Of a stretch of 64,000 nucleotides of DNA, positions 33,276 to 44,154 are shown one piece after another (positions within the stretch are counted from its first letter, which is position 1; every line of letters starts with the position of its first letter). The notes beneath the pieces are model-generated. The model was given only the letters and a program-made list of their open reading frames with translations. It made no database searches and was not told where the DNA came from. Source of the stretch: Pseudozyma flocculosa PF-1 (Eukaryota > Basidiomycota > Ustilaginomycetes > Ustilaginales > Ustilaginaceae); NCBI RefSeq assembly GCF_000417875.1, contig NW_006920871.1, positions 1,129,459 through 1,193,458 of the forward strand, read 5' to 3'. The position numbers were made by a program, and so were the translations under genes.

Positions 33276-33397
33276 TTACTCTGTCCTGCGACCGCGCAGG
33301 TTGCCGCTGGCGTGGCTGGCCTTCATCAGCTTGGGGCCGGAAACGTGGCTGGGCGAAAGCCGAGCCTTGGTCGACTGCGACGACGACTGCTGCGACG

Positions 33398-33462
<65 letters not shown>

Positions 33463-36400
33463 GCCGCGATGGCGGCATAATGCGCGCGCTGCTTCTTGAG
33501 CGAAAACTCCTCGCTGTCCTCGAGGATGCCCCGCACCTTTTCGCCGGCGAATCGGATCGCCGCAGACGACACGTTGAGCGGCAGGAAGAGGTAGAAGGCC
33601 ATGCCCTGCTCCCACCACGGGTGCGAGACCGACGACATGCCGTTGCGCTCGTAGTAGCGCGAGATCATGTGGCTGTCGAGCGACGGCGAGCCCTGCGCAC
33701 CCGACGGCGGACCGCGAGGACCGGCACCGGCACCGGCAGCCGCGCTCGAAGCCGGCGGACTCCTCGCTTCAGCAGCCGCCGACGGCATTGTACCCCTTGG
33801 CGGCGAGCCTCCACGCTGAGACCCCAGGTACTGCGGCTGCGGCTGCTGCGGCTGAAGGATCTGGTGTGCGTGGTGCGCCTGCGACTGCTGGGCGTACGGA
33901 GCGTGGCGAGCCGGCGATGGCTGACCGCCGTAGAGCATGGGCTGCTCGTGCGTGGGCGAGCCGGAGCTGGAACCAGAGCCGATGCCCAGCGAAGAGGCCG
34001 AGGGCAGGCTGCGCGGAGCGTCGTGCAGGTAGTGCCTAGACCCGCTGCCGCCGCCCGTGCGGATTGTCAGCCCGGCGCCGAGCAGGAACTTGAACGCATC
34101 GGCGAGCGAGATGCGCATGCTGGCGGCGCGCTCTCGCTCCCGCCGCTCCTCCTCGATCAGCTCGGCGTTGATGGCCACCTCGCGCAGCAGGTCCTCGAGG
34201 CGGTTCTCAACCTCGTGAAACTTTTCCTCGGCCCCGAGGCGGAGGTGCTCCTCCTTTCTCTCCGACCGGCGCACCGCGCGGCCGAGCTGGGCGTCGACGT
34301 CGCGCAGCACGCGGATGTCGTTCTTGGTGGCAATCATCCGGCGGATGCTGCCGAGGTCCGCCTCGAGCCGTCGCAGCCGCTTGTTGAGCCCCTCAACCTT
34401 GGAGCTCGGGTAGTGGACCTCCTCCTGCAGGTGGAGGATGCGGTTGCGGATCAGCTTGATGGCGTGCGTCCACGGCTTGATGCCGGCCGCCAACGTAAAG
34501 AGACGGATGTTGAAGACGTTGAGGTAGCGGCCGCCGTCAACCATCGAGCCTCGGATCCAGTTGAGGAGATAGGCGCCAATCAGCGGGCTGAGGACGCAGA
34601 AGAGCAGGCTCATCAGCTCCGAGCGGCGCAGCTCGGCGGCGGCGGCCTGGCGCAGCTGCTCGCGCTCGGAACCCTTGAAGCTGCGGCTCGACGAGTCGCC
34701 GCTGCCCGTGCGGCCCATAGCCGCGGCCGATGCGTCCTGGCGCGAGCCATCGCCGACGTCGAGGCTGACGTCGACGTCCTTGCCGTCGTCGTCTTCGCCC
34801 TCGAGATCGTCGGCCTCGTCGTCGGCGTAGTCGTGGCTGAGGATACGGCGGGTGCGCGAGCTGTAGTAGAGCTCCCAAGGCACCCGGAGGAACTGGTAGA
34901 GCCAGAAGCTCGAGAGGAAGAGGAGGATCGCATCGCTCCAGGCGTCGGCCCGGCCGCCGATGACGGCTCCAATCGGCGGGGCCAGCGCGATGACGAGCGG
35001 CAGGTAGTGCCAGCCGCCAAAGCTCTCGGGCGAGGTGCCGTCTCCCTCGAGCTCCTCCTCGTCCTCCCTGGTAAGGTGCGGCGGTGCCGTGCGCGCGGAC
35101 CCAGCGTCGCTGTCGACGAACGAAGCGGCCGAGGCCGACGAGTTGCGACGGCGGGTCCTCGCACTCGGGATGTCGTCGCGCGAGCCGGACCGCGACGCCG
35201 TGTTGAGCGGGGGAGGCCGGCCCTGCGTCGCCGACGGCGACCGCAGCGGCTCCGATGGAAAGTAGGAATGCACGCCCGCCGAGGACCGGCTGCTGCCGCC
35301 CTTGAGCCCGGTGCGCGATGGCGGCTGGCCGCCTCCGAAGCGGCCGTCGAGCCGGCCCTGGGCCTCGAGCTTCTGCAGGTCGCCCATGTTGGTCGTCTCG
35401 CTGGCAACGCCAAAGATGTCGAACGAGTCAATCCTCGTCGTCTCCTCGTCACCCTGGTTGGAGAGGATGGCGATCGCGATCGAGCTGACGTCCTGAAACT
35501 TGACGAAGCGGAGCGGCAGCGCCTTGATGGGCGGCCCGTCCGGACCCTCCTCGACGTCCGCCTGCGTCAGATCGAGCGTCTGCGTTGGATCCTCGTTGGC
35601 GGCGTCCTCAAAGTCGAGGTTGGGGCGGTTCGCAAACAGCTTGACCTGTCGAGGAGCCGACGGCAGGTTCGAAGTGCTCGTGCGCAGCAGTATCGCCGAG
35701 AGCTTGACCTTTTGCTTGAACTAGCGGGGCGGCATCGTAGCGGGCAGGTAGGGAGGAGGCAGGCAGGCAGGAGTAGCAGGGTAGGTGAGACGCTGAACAA
35801 GGGAGCGAGGGCATCTTGCGGCGACAAACACTCACGCTGAGCTGGATGATGATCTGCTCGTCCGCGTCGCTGGCAAGGTATCTCCCCTGGCCCGATCCAC
35901 CGAGAAGCTGCTGCAGCCCGTGGCCGGCCTCCTCGTTGAGCGCCGCCGATCTCGGACCGTCGACGAGGGGCAGCAACGACTCCTGCAGAGCGCAGACGCG
36001 AGTGGAACGGCGGTCGCAGGTGGAGAAGGGGCGTAGAATGGAGGACGGGGACCACAACAGTGCGAGGGGATGGAGGTGGGGGAGCGGAGGAAAGCGGAGG
36101 CGATTAGCATCCTTGCCATTGCCGCAATGGAACCTTCACCTCTTCTCCATCTCAAAGAGACCGAGAACGGCAGTCACTGCCTTCGTCATCGCCGGCGCAG
36201 CTCGGATCCAGGCTCCGAGCGGGCGGCCAGGGGGGTTCGTCGCACCAGTCCGAGCGGGCTCGCATCGCAGCTCTTCTTGACATTGCCATCCGGCCGTTGC
36301 CTCCGCCCCTCGCGCCCGACCAGATCTGGAAGCGCGGAACGGCGGAGCGACGGCGGGTGGGCTTAGCTGGCGAGGCGGTAACCTCGCCGGCAGGAGCGCC

Positions 36401-37202
36401 CGACTCCCCTATCCGAACATGAGGTACAGCAGGTAGGCGCCGAGCACGGCGAGCGGGAGCAAGTTCTCGAGACGTACGTGTCCGTCGGTGATTCCCGCGA
36501 TGGGGTTGGCGGGACGGGCAGAGCCCGAGCCCGAGGAGCCGCTCAGCGTCTGGCCGGAGCCGGAGAACGAGGACGAGGAGCCGGCAGAGTGTTGCCTGAC
36601 GAGCGCCTGGAGGCGCGAAGGGTCGGCGCCCTGGAGCGTGTCGACGACCTTTCGGTTCTTGAGGAAGAGGAAGGTGGGCATGGCGCGCACCGAGTAGCGC
36701 TGGGCTACGGTCTGGTTCTGGTCCACGTCGACCTTTAGAAAGACAGCCGAAGGGGTCTGCGGCGGTGAACCGGAGGGGATGGACGAAGGTGGCGCGGGAA
36801 GGACAAGCACCGTAGCGGCCGTCAGCAGTCTGCGCGAGCGACTGTAGCAGCAGCTGCGGCAGCGGTAGATAAGGGCAGCTCCCGGCATGACTGCTCACCT
36901 TGCTTGCCAGGGACTCGTAGACGGGCCGGATGGCCTTGCATGGACCGCACCCTGCGTCGCAGAGAGGAAGAGGAGGACGAAGGGCGGAGCAGCAGGAGGA
37001 GGGAACAGGTCAGCGGCGGCATCGGATGTCGATGTATGCAGTAGGCTGCCTCGCCACCACACGAGATTTGATCGGGCCACGGGGCATCGCTGCTATCTAG
37101 ACGAGACGTACAGGTGGCATGGAAGTCGACGACTACGAGCTTTGCACCGGCATTGTTGAGCTCATTGTCAAAGTCGGTGGCGGAGACGACCTCCTTGACC
37201 AT
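33276..37202 (-). CDS. thioredoxin-PITH protein fused in frame to a multi-TM coiled-coil protein
   Basis: Predicted exons 37202..37112, 36951..36899, 36756..36478, 35982..35836 and 35720..33276 (1,004 aa), phase-consistent throughout. Residues 1-~110 are thioredoxin; the splice between exons 1 and 2 creates ATWCGPCK (Cys32/Cys35), followed by RAMPTFLFLKN with the cis-Pro. A Ser/Gly linker leads to a PITH domain (~142-305: YLASDADEQ, KLFANRPNLDFEDA, SNQGDEETTR, ETTNM). This is the TXNL1 layout; TXNL1 binds the proteasome and reduces disulfides. Unlike TXNL1 (~290 aa), the frame continues through a Ser-rich linker into hydrophobic segments (WHYLPLVIALAPPIGAVIGG, AILLFLSSFWLYQFL, SLLFCVLSPLIGAYLLNW), a long coiled coil and a polyQ tail. 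The PITH part has no ATG of its own before 35387. The first 310 residues are secure; the fusion could be a missed intron, an assembly error or real. Confidence 0.7.
33399..33463 (-). repeat. CAG microsatellite encoding polyglutamine
   Basis: Uninterrupted (CTG)n on plus, CAG codons on minus: about 21-22 glutamines near the C-terminus of the membrane protein, followed by a Ser/Gln mix. The uniform codon makes it length-unstable. Confidence 0.95.
36409..36477 (-). other. retained-intron coding tail: possible tail anchor for thioredoxin
   Basis: If the strong GTACGT donor at 36477 is not used, the thioredoxin frame continues for 22 codons and stops at 36409. The tail is VRLENLLPLAVLGAYLLYLMFG minus its first two residues in hydrophobic character: a single 18-20-residue membrane span at the very C-terminus. 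The product would be a 163-aa tail-anchored thioredoxin without PITH. The intron (495 nt) is three to five times longer than others in the window, which suits alternative processing. Not proven. Confidence 0.4.
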
Positions 37203-38410
37203 TGTGGGCGCTAGTGCGTTGCGACGAGGGTGGCGGTGGCAAGAGAGGCGAAAGCGGGGTGATCAATTCAGCGCTGCTGATGAAGGTGGTGGTGGTGGTG
37301 GTCGTTGTTGCTGCTGCAGGTCGGGCTGCGGCGACGGCGGCTTGGTACGTGTGTCGTCGCGGATGGTGAAGGGCGAGAGGCAGAAAGCGACGAGAGGGAA
37401 GGGGAGCGGGGAGGGCAGCGCGCGCGAAGATGGTGGCTCGAGCCTGAGTCGTAGAGTCTTGTCCAAAGGGCCACCGCTTGCCAACTTCGCACGCCTGGCC
37501 ACGCACGCCACGCATGCTGCCAGGGCCCACGCAGCCCGAGGTGGGTGACAAGAGCCGGCAAGCCAGGCTGGGCCCTCTGGCCTGCCGACGCGCTGGCCTG
37601 CCTGTGTGCTTCCAAGTCGGGCAGGCCAGGGTGCATGCGAAGGCTGGCAGGGGCAACAGCTCCAGCCCGGCCGGCCTGGCCTGGCCTGCCTAGCCTGGCT
37701 TCCCGCGCCTGCGTCCATCCAGTCAGCGGCCCAGCCGAGGCAGTCGAGCAGGCAAGCAAGGGGCAGGCCGCGGTGAGAGCCAGCACCGTCAGCGCGCACG
37801 GTCCCCGCCTGGCCTGGCCTGGCCACGTCTGCCCGAGCCAGAGCCAGGAACCGGCGTGAAACACACACGAGGCCGGCACGCGAGCCAGCAGCAGCAGCAG
37901 CCTCGAGCCCGATCTGCCTCGACAACGCCCGATGGACCCCTTTGCCCGCCGCCGCCAAGATGCCGCCACCACTTCGACCGCGAGAAGCACGATGCACCCC
38001 TCGACAGCAGCAGCGGCGGGCTCTCCGAACGCGGCCCGTCCCCGGTCGCCGCTCGTTGGTGGATGACCGAGGATATACCAGCATGGCTGAGCTGTGGTAT
38101 GTAGAAGGTCAGTGGTCAGCAGCACCTGTCGTGGTCTCCGGCGACGGCAGAGCCAAGGCGGCAGTGGCCGTAGCTGTCAACCACCTTCCCTCCCCGGCCC
38201 GGCGCCTTCTCGTCGTCGCTGTCGCCCACATCGCAGTTGGTCCTCCAGGATGCAGCGTCAATGTAAACGTGCTTCGTGTTCAAACGAGCGTCCGTAGCGT
38301 GAACATGGTATGGTATGGCATTAGAGCGGTGCAGAGAGAACGACAGCGGGACTCCTCGTTTTGCTTTCCAGACTTCTAGGCCGATCCAGAGCGGAAGGAA
38401 ACGGGGCAGC
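37203..38410. other. intergenic between permease and thioredoxin-PITH gene
   Basis: About 1.2 kb. It contains GGCCTGGCC/GCCAGGC-type runs around 37480-37830 and nothing that looks coding. The last ~200 bp before 38411 are probably the 3' UTR of the permease. Confidence 0.45.
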
Positions 38411-40072
38411 TTAGATGGTGGCGCAGGTAAACGCCGAACGGACCGAGCCGCTGTTGTACGAGTCGATCTATCGTCGCATCGCAAGGCGCGCCGCGACACG
38501 TCGTCGACAAAAGTAGGGCAATGTCAGATCGACCGCTCAAACCACGATACGACCAGCCCGAGTCGAAGCGAGAGACGAAGTGCGGTACTCACAATGTCCT
38601 TGACAGAGGCATACGTGCCGCAGCCGAGGATCACGACGCCAATGATAAACACGGCCGCGTTGACCAGGCTCAGCACGACGTTTTTGCGCGTCGCGTTCCA
38701 CCGCCCCTCCTTGAGCAGCATGAACCACATCACTGCGGGCAAGTAGAAGCTGAAACCTGAAATGAACAGGGACGACATCGTCGCGAGCAAATCGCTGAAA
38801 AAGGGAATGGCCTCGGCAACGATCCAGGCCACCACGGTGATGAGGGCGACCAGGAGGGCCCAGGTGGTCCATCCCTTGGCGTTGTTGATGTAGCGCGCGA
38901 GGTCGTTGGCAAAGACACGCGAGTGGATGAAGCGCGCTGCAACCGTGGTGTTGATGCTGCCCGAGATGAAGATGACGGGTAGCGCGAGGCCAAATACGAC
39001 CTGCGAGTGTGAATGGAGGCCAGGAACGAGAGGCAAGGAGGTCAGAGGTCGGGGCGCTCAAAGGACTGCTCAAGGACAGCAAAGTGCTCGCGATGGTCCC
39101 ACCTACCCTGGAAACGGTGGCGCCGGCGGAGAGGAGGGCGGGCGACTGGACGTCGAGGCCCACAAAGGCGTAGATGAGCGAGCCCGAGAGCGAGTAGATG
39201 ATGATCTCGAAAATGCCGAGGGCCCAGATCGACTTGGTGTAATCTTCGGGCTTTGCCATCTCGTCCATGAAGCTGAACTGGCAGAAGGCGAACGAGTAGG
39301 CGAACACGACGTTCGAGACCTGGACGAAGGCCTCGCTGAAGGTGACGCCAGGCTTGGGCCATGCGGACCAGTTGACGGCCGAGAGGCCGCCGGGGGCGTC
39401 CGAGGCCTGGACGCCGGTAGCGACGATGGTGACAAAGACGGCGACGACGATTGAGGCAAAGTCGATGTAGCCGAGGATGGCCATCTCGGAGAAGGTGGGC
39501 GGGAGGGCGCAGAGGAAGAGGATGATGGCGGATACGACGCCAAAGACGAGGGAGCAGACGCCTGGGTTGTTTGCGAGCGACTCAAAGGCGATGGTGCCCG
39601 TGAGGGCGTGGGAGCCCGTCGAGAGGGTGAGCTGGGCGACAAACATGAAGCTAAAGATCCAGAAGCCGACCTTGCCAAACATGAGGGTGCCGGCGTCGGT
39701 GTAGTGCTGGATGTGCGGGAACTTGAGCTTGACCTGGCCGACGATCCAGCTCGTGTAGATGGCGACGATGCCGATGCCGACGGTGATGATCATGCCGGCG
39801 ACCATGCCGAGGGTGGCAAAGACCTTGGGCATCGAGAGGGTGCCGAGGGCGACGGCCTCGACAATGAGGCAGATGGTGAGCTTCTGCCAACCGAGCTTGT
39901 GGTACTTTTGCTCTCCCGCCGCCACCTGCGCCTCCTGCTCTGCGGTCAGGGTGTAGGGTGCGGCCTTGGCGGGCTGCTTGTCGCCGTCGCCGTCGGCGGC
40001 CTGCTTGGAGAGCGAGGTGCGCGAGGGCGAGGGTGCCTCGGAAGAGGCGCGTGGCGCGAGCGACTCGGACAT
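38411..40072 (-). CDS. AAAP-family amino acid transporter
   Basis: Predicted exons 40072..39107, 39000..38593 and 38467..38411 (476 aa), all introns phase 0 (106 and 125 nt). The last exon adds only 18 residues (IDSYNSGSVRSAFTCATI) and replaces a read-through frame. The N-terminal ~60 residues are hydrophilic and Ser/Ala-rich. About eleven membrane segments follow, beginning LGWQKLTICLIVEAVALGTLSMP, the AAAP start signature (G-x-L-S-M/L-P), with TSWIVGQ after TM2 and later NVVFAYSFAFCQFSFMDEM, common in fungal neutral amino acid permeases of the N. crassa MTR type. It should import amino acids by proton symport at the plasma membrane or exchange them at the vacuole. The start at 40072 is the first ATG before the family-like N-terminus. 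Confidence 0.88.
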
Positions 40073-42573
40073 GGTCGTCGTTTGGTCCACGCTGGCGGGC
40101 AGGAGGCGGAAGGGGCGGCAAAAAGGGGTTGGACGAGGCGCGGTTGGAAGACTCAAGAGGAGATGGAGGAAGGGAGGAAGAAGGGGTCGCGGGATGGACG
40201 AGCAGCAAGGCGACGAAGGATGAGGGGCCCAACGGCGCAGGGCGGGGGAGAGGGGCAGCAGGCAGGGGTGGTGGACAAAAGAGAGAGGGCGAGAAGGGGG
40301 TGCGCACAGGCAGGGCAGGGCAGGCCAGGCATGCGCTCGCAACGTGGAGAAGGAGGGACGAGGGAGGGCAGCCAAAGAGGCGGACGACATCTCCCAGGCC
40401 TCGAGAGCGAGAGCCAAGTTTGAGCCGGTGACAAGACCAAGCCGGGCGAGTCGACCACGGACGGCGGCAACCAAAGTCGATTGCGAGGCCATCTCGAACG
40501 ACAAAGCCGAAGGAGCGAGTCAGACGTCGGGCGCAGCGAGCCGGTCGAGGAACAGGCAGGCAGGCCAGGCAGGGGCCGACGGCAGATGAGAATTTTGGCA
40601 CTCAGCGCAGCGGTAGCGGTAGCGCCAGCGGTTCCGGCTAGCGTTGCCTGACACCTGTTGCTCGCTCGGTCGAACCTCAGCCTTGGTTTCGAAGCCTCTC
40701 TTGGCCAGTCCCACGCGAGCGGAACGGGTCGGACGTCGCTCTACTGCGCCGAGTACGGTGCCGGTGGCATCTTTTTGCTCCCCGGCGCCCCCGTCTTCGT
40801 CCAGCTCGAACAGCTTACACTCGGACGGCAGGCTACGATCTCAACGCCCCCATGGTCGCTACCGTACTGTATGTACTCCTGGACGACGACATCCACCATC
40901 GGATTTGACGGGCTGCCATTCGAAGGCCCAATGCGCCAGCCAGGTCGGCGTGTGAGAGGACGAGATCGAAGAACGACGGAAGCGCCGCGGTCTATCCCTG
41001 CCTTGTTCCGGAGCCTCTTAGATTCTTGCATGGTCGGGGAATTTGGCCCGCTTAATGCCCGACGGTCGACGCTGCGCTGCGCTCTGCCTGCATTTCCGGC
41101 AGGCTAGACCTAGGGCGCACGCGAACGCAGGCAGGGCCAAAACGAGACGGCGGCCCGCCGCCCGCCGGCCTTTTCTTCTGCCTGCTTCGGCTCAACCGCC
41201 GCTTGGCTCGCTGCCCGCCTGCCTGCCTGCCTGGCGGTTTCTCGGAGGCCTCGCCGAAATTCGCCTGCCTGCTTCACCGCACGCCTGCCGGGCGGACAGC
41301 TCAAATTTGGCCGCCGCCGCGCCGCCACCGCCTGCAGAAAGGGTTCGTTCGGCAGGCGGTCCGTCACCACCGACAAACCACCACCACCATCCACCATTAT
41401 TCCACCTCCACCAGCGCCGCCGCCGCCGCCGTTGTCGTCCCGCCTCCCGTCTCTCCGTCGCCGGCACTTGACCGACAGCCTCCGTCCAATGACCATCTCC
41501 AATCCTCGACCCTTCTGCACTCGTAGGCACCCCTAGCTGTGCCTCTTGATCCACCCCTTCCCCGCCTCCATGCGCCGCCTTATCTCTACCGTCCAGTGCC
41601 CAATCAACGTGCTCGCCATAACACAGCGCGGGTCTCCGCCTCCCCTGCCAAGCCCTTACTCCAGCCTGGTCAAGGCACCGACGGCAGGCTGGCCGAACGA
41701 ATCACGATCGCCTGCCATGTGCGTGTCCCTCCTCTCTATCGCACCTATCGGCATGCTCGCTTCGTCGCCGCGCACATCATGGACCGCGTCCCGCGTCCCG
41801 CGTGGCGTCGGGCCTCCCTCGTCCCTCTTGCCGTTGACCCTGGCCTGGCCTGCCTGCTTGCTTATGTCCGGCACGCCGTCATGCCCGTTCGGATCACCAT
41901 CCACATGGCTATCGGTGCTCGCCTCACACGCCCAGCGCCGCACTCAGACGCTTTGCTTCTTCCTTTTCGAGCCTGCCAGACATTGACCGCCAGACCACGG
42001 CAAAAGCAGCCGGTCATCAGCTAGAGCCGAAACCGGCACGCGGACGTCGTACCCACCGTACCAGCCCTGCGCCTACTCACGGACGTACGCGCTCATCTCC
42101 CAGCTCGCACCTGAGCAGCTCCCTGCGCCACGGACAGCGATAGAACCACGGAGACGGTCACGACCGTGTCAGGCCATCTGCCGCGCAGCCGCAGCTCGTC
42201 GCACCAAGAGATTGCCACACTCACAGCAGTTGTGCCAGGTGCGCCGCATTGGCGGGATCGGTGCTCGGCGCTCGGGCGTCCAGATCGAGGCAGACGACCA
42301 CCTTGTCGGCCCCGACGCTCTGCACCGGTGGCAAAAAGCCCGCCTGGCCAAAGCCGCAATGCGATGCCGCCGCAGAAGAGTCTTCTCTGGAACGTCGAGG
42401 GATACGCTGGTCCGGTGGACAGACGTTGATGCACGTCGACGAGGCGCTCGCGCGCTTCAGGGTGATGGCCACCAATGTCGTCCTCCCGAGATCGACCTGG
42501 CAGAGGGCGGGTATGCGAGCAAGCGAGCGAGCGTCAAAGTGAGTTTGGTGAGAGCAACAACGCAGCGATTAGT
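40073..42573. other. 2.5-kb intergenic region
   Basis: Upstream of the permease and downstream of the 526-aa gene (both minus). I see GCCTGCCTGC runs near 41218-41235, a (GCC)n stretch near 41415-41435 and no convincing coding region. Frames open on both strands lack motifs. Confidence 0.4.
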
Positions 42574-44154
42574 CTAGTCTCGCTGCGAGAGGCCCACCTC
42601 CAGCAGCTTGATGTCGGTCTGGTCGATCTCCACCTCACTCCTCCAGGTGGCTGTGTTGCAGTCCTGCCCGACGTCGATGACCATCGCCTCGATCTTGATC
42701 AGCCTTTCGATCTCTGTCGCGTTGGGCCACAGCAGAACGCAGCGCTCCACCCCGTCCACCTCGTCGTCCTCGGGTGCCCTGCCGGGGCTCGACGGTTCCG
42801 AGACGACTGCGCGCAGCTCCCTTGCCAGGCGAAGCCAGACGACGCGCTGAGCGCTCCAGTCGATCGACTTGGACTCTTGCGGGTCGTCCCAGGCCAATCG
42901 GATCCTCTCGGCCGGCCGCGCCGGGCGAGCTGCCGTGGCCGCCGAAGCAAGGTAGACGGTGCCATCGACGGAGAAGAGCGCGGCGGGTAGGCGGACGATG
43001 TCGTGGAAGAAGGGCATCTCGGTCGCCTGGGCCTTCGTCGCACAATTCAGGAGCGTCGACAGCGTCTCGTCGAGGTGTCGCGCCGCCAGGAACGTAATCG
43101 GACCGCTTGATCGCTGGATCCGGTCGACGAGCTCCAGCCAGATCTTGGCGATGAGCCCATCGGCCACGCTTCGGAGCCGTTGTAGCGTTGCCGGCTCGCA
43201 AAGGTCGAGAGGCTGGTGCTCAGCCTGAGCTTCGCGGGCGAGGACCGCGTGCTCGACGATCTGTGCCGCCTTTTTGGCCACGTCGAGATGGAGCACGATG
43301 CGCTGTTGTGGGTGGGCCTCGATGCGCGCCTTTTGGCAACTTGCGCCACAGAAAAAGGCCGACGCAGTCGAGAGGGCCTCGATGCGTTGCGCGGTGGCGC
43401 TTCCCTCCTTGATGCTGAGGACAACATAACCTGGACGCTTGGCCGACGAGGTCCACACGTGCACCACATCGGCGAGCACGATCTCGAAGAGGCCGAGTCG
43501 CTCGTCGTGTCGTCCCGGGCGGATCTCTTCCGGCTGATCCTGGTCGGCGACGAAGGGCCAAATGGCGCGCGTGTCGGCGAGCACCGTGTCGCTGTGGCGG
43601 CAGCGTAAATCTGGCGGGAGCAGGTCGTTGCGGGTAATTCGGGCGCCCGTGTCTACGTCGACAAAGAGGCTGCCCGACGCCGTCAGACAGGCCTGGAGCG
43701 GCCGTATGGCCGGCCTCGTTTCAAACAGACGCGTGCCGACTGCCAGTGTGGTGATGCCGCAGCTGACATCAGTGGGCAGCAGCGCAGTCATCGACGTCCG
43801 AAGGAGCTCCTCGACGGGCGGAGGAGGGGGCGGCATGTCATGACCGCCCAAACGGGCTTGATTGAGCTCGCTTTCGGGCGAGCACGTGGGTTCGCCCTGG
43901 GAGGAGCCGCTTGGGTCGGCTGTCACGGCTTCCTGGGACGACGCGGAGAGCGACGCCTCGAATGCTTCGCTCTGGTCGCGCTGGATCCACGCCTCCCGAT
44001 TGCCCTCGATGCTCTGCCACCTCGATCGGATCGATGAGACTCTTTCGCTCGCACCTTCGACGTCAAAGGGCGCATGCTGGGGACGGTGCGAAGGCGGAAA
44101 GCAATAGGGCCCGGCGCGTCGGTCTAGGCGCCTCGGAGGCGGGTATCGAGCCAT
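42574..44154 (-). CDS. hypothetical protein, 526 aa
   Basis: Intronless from the ATG at 44154 (context CAACATGG). The frame is open upstream to 44265 but that part looks like leader. I recognise no family. The first ~130 residues are Ser/Gln-rich and probably disordered, ending in a run of seven prolines. The rest is a mixed alpha/beta-looking globular region. Visible segments include GLFEIVLADVVHVW, HPQQRIVLHLDVAKKAAQIVEHAVLA, EMPFFHDIVRLPAALFSVDG and a C-terminus with many acidic residues (WRSEVEIDQTDIKLLEVGL). A CGASCQ pair of cysteines occurs mid-protein. No signal peptide or membrane segment. Codon use favours C/G third positions like the neighbours, and the 527-codon frame with balanced composition supports a real gene. 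It shows no clear relation to the tandem family at 1750-7260. Confidence 0.6.
   Translation of the reverse strand: MARYPPPRRLDRRAGPYCFPPSHRPQHAPFDVEGASERVSSIRSRWQSIEGNREAWIQRDQSEAFEASLSASSQEAVTADPSGSSQGEPTCSPESELNQARLGGHDMPPPPPPVEELLRTSMTALLPTDVSCGITTLAVGTRLFETRPAIRPLQACLTASGSLFVDVDTGARITRNDLLPPDLRCRHSDTVLADTRAIWPFVADQDQPEEIRPGRHDERLGLFEIVLADVVHVWTSSAKRPGYVVLSIKEGSATAQRIEALSTASAFFCGASCQKARIEAHPQQRIVLHLDVAKKAAQIVEHAVLAREAQAEHQPLDLCEPATLQRLRSVADGLIAKIWLELVDRIQRSSGPITFLAARHLDETLSTLLNCATKAQATEMPFFHDIVRLPAALFSVDGTVYLASAATAARPARPAERIRLAWDDPQESKSIDWSAQRVVWLRLARELRAVVSEPSSPGRAPEDDEVDGVERCVLLWPNATEIERLIKIEAMVIDVGQDCNTATWRSEVEIDQTDIKLLEVGLSQRD

Noticed and set aside
33114..35840. 908-codon plus frame with a polyleucine run
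   Set aside because: Antisense of the PITH/membrane gene; the polyleucine is just the CTG repeat read on the other strand.
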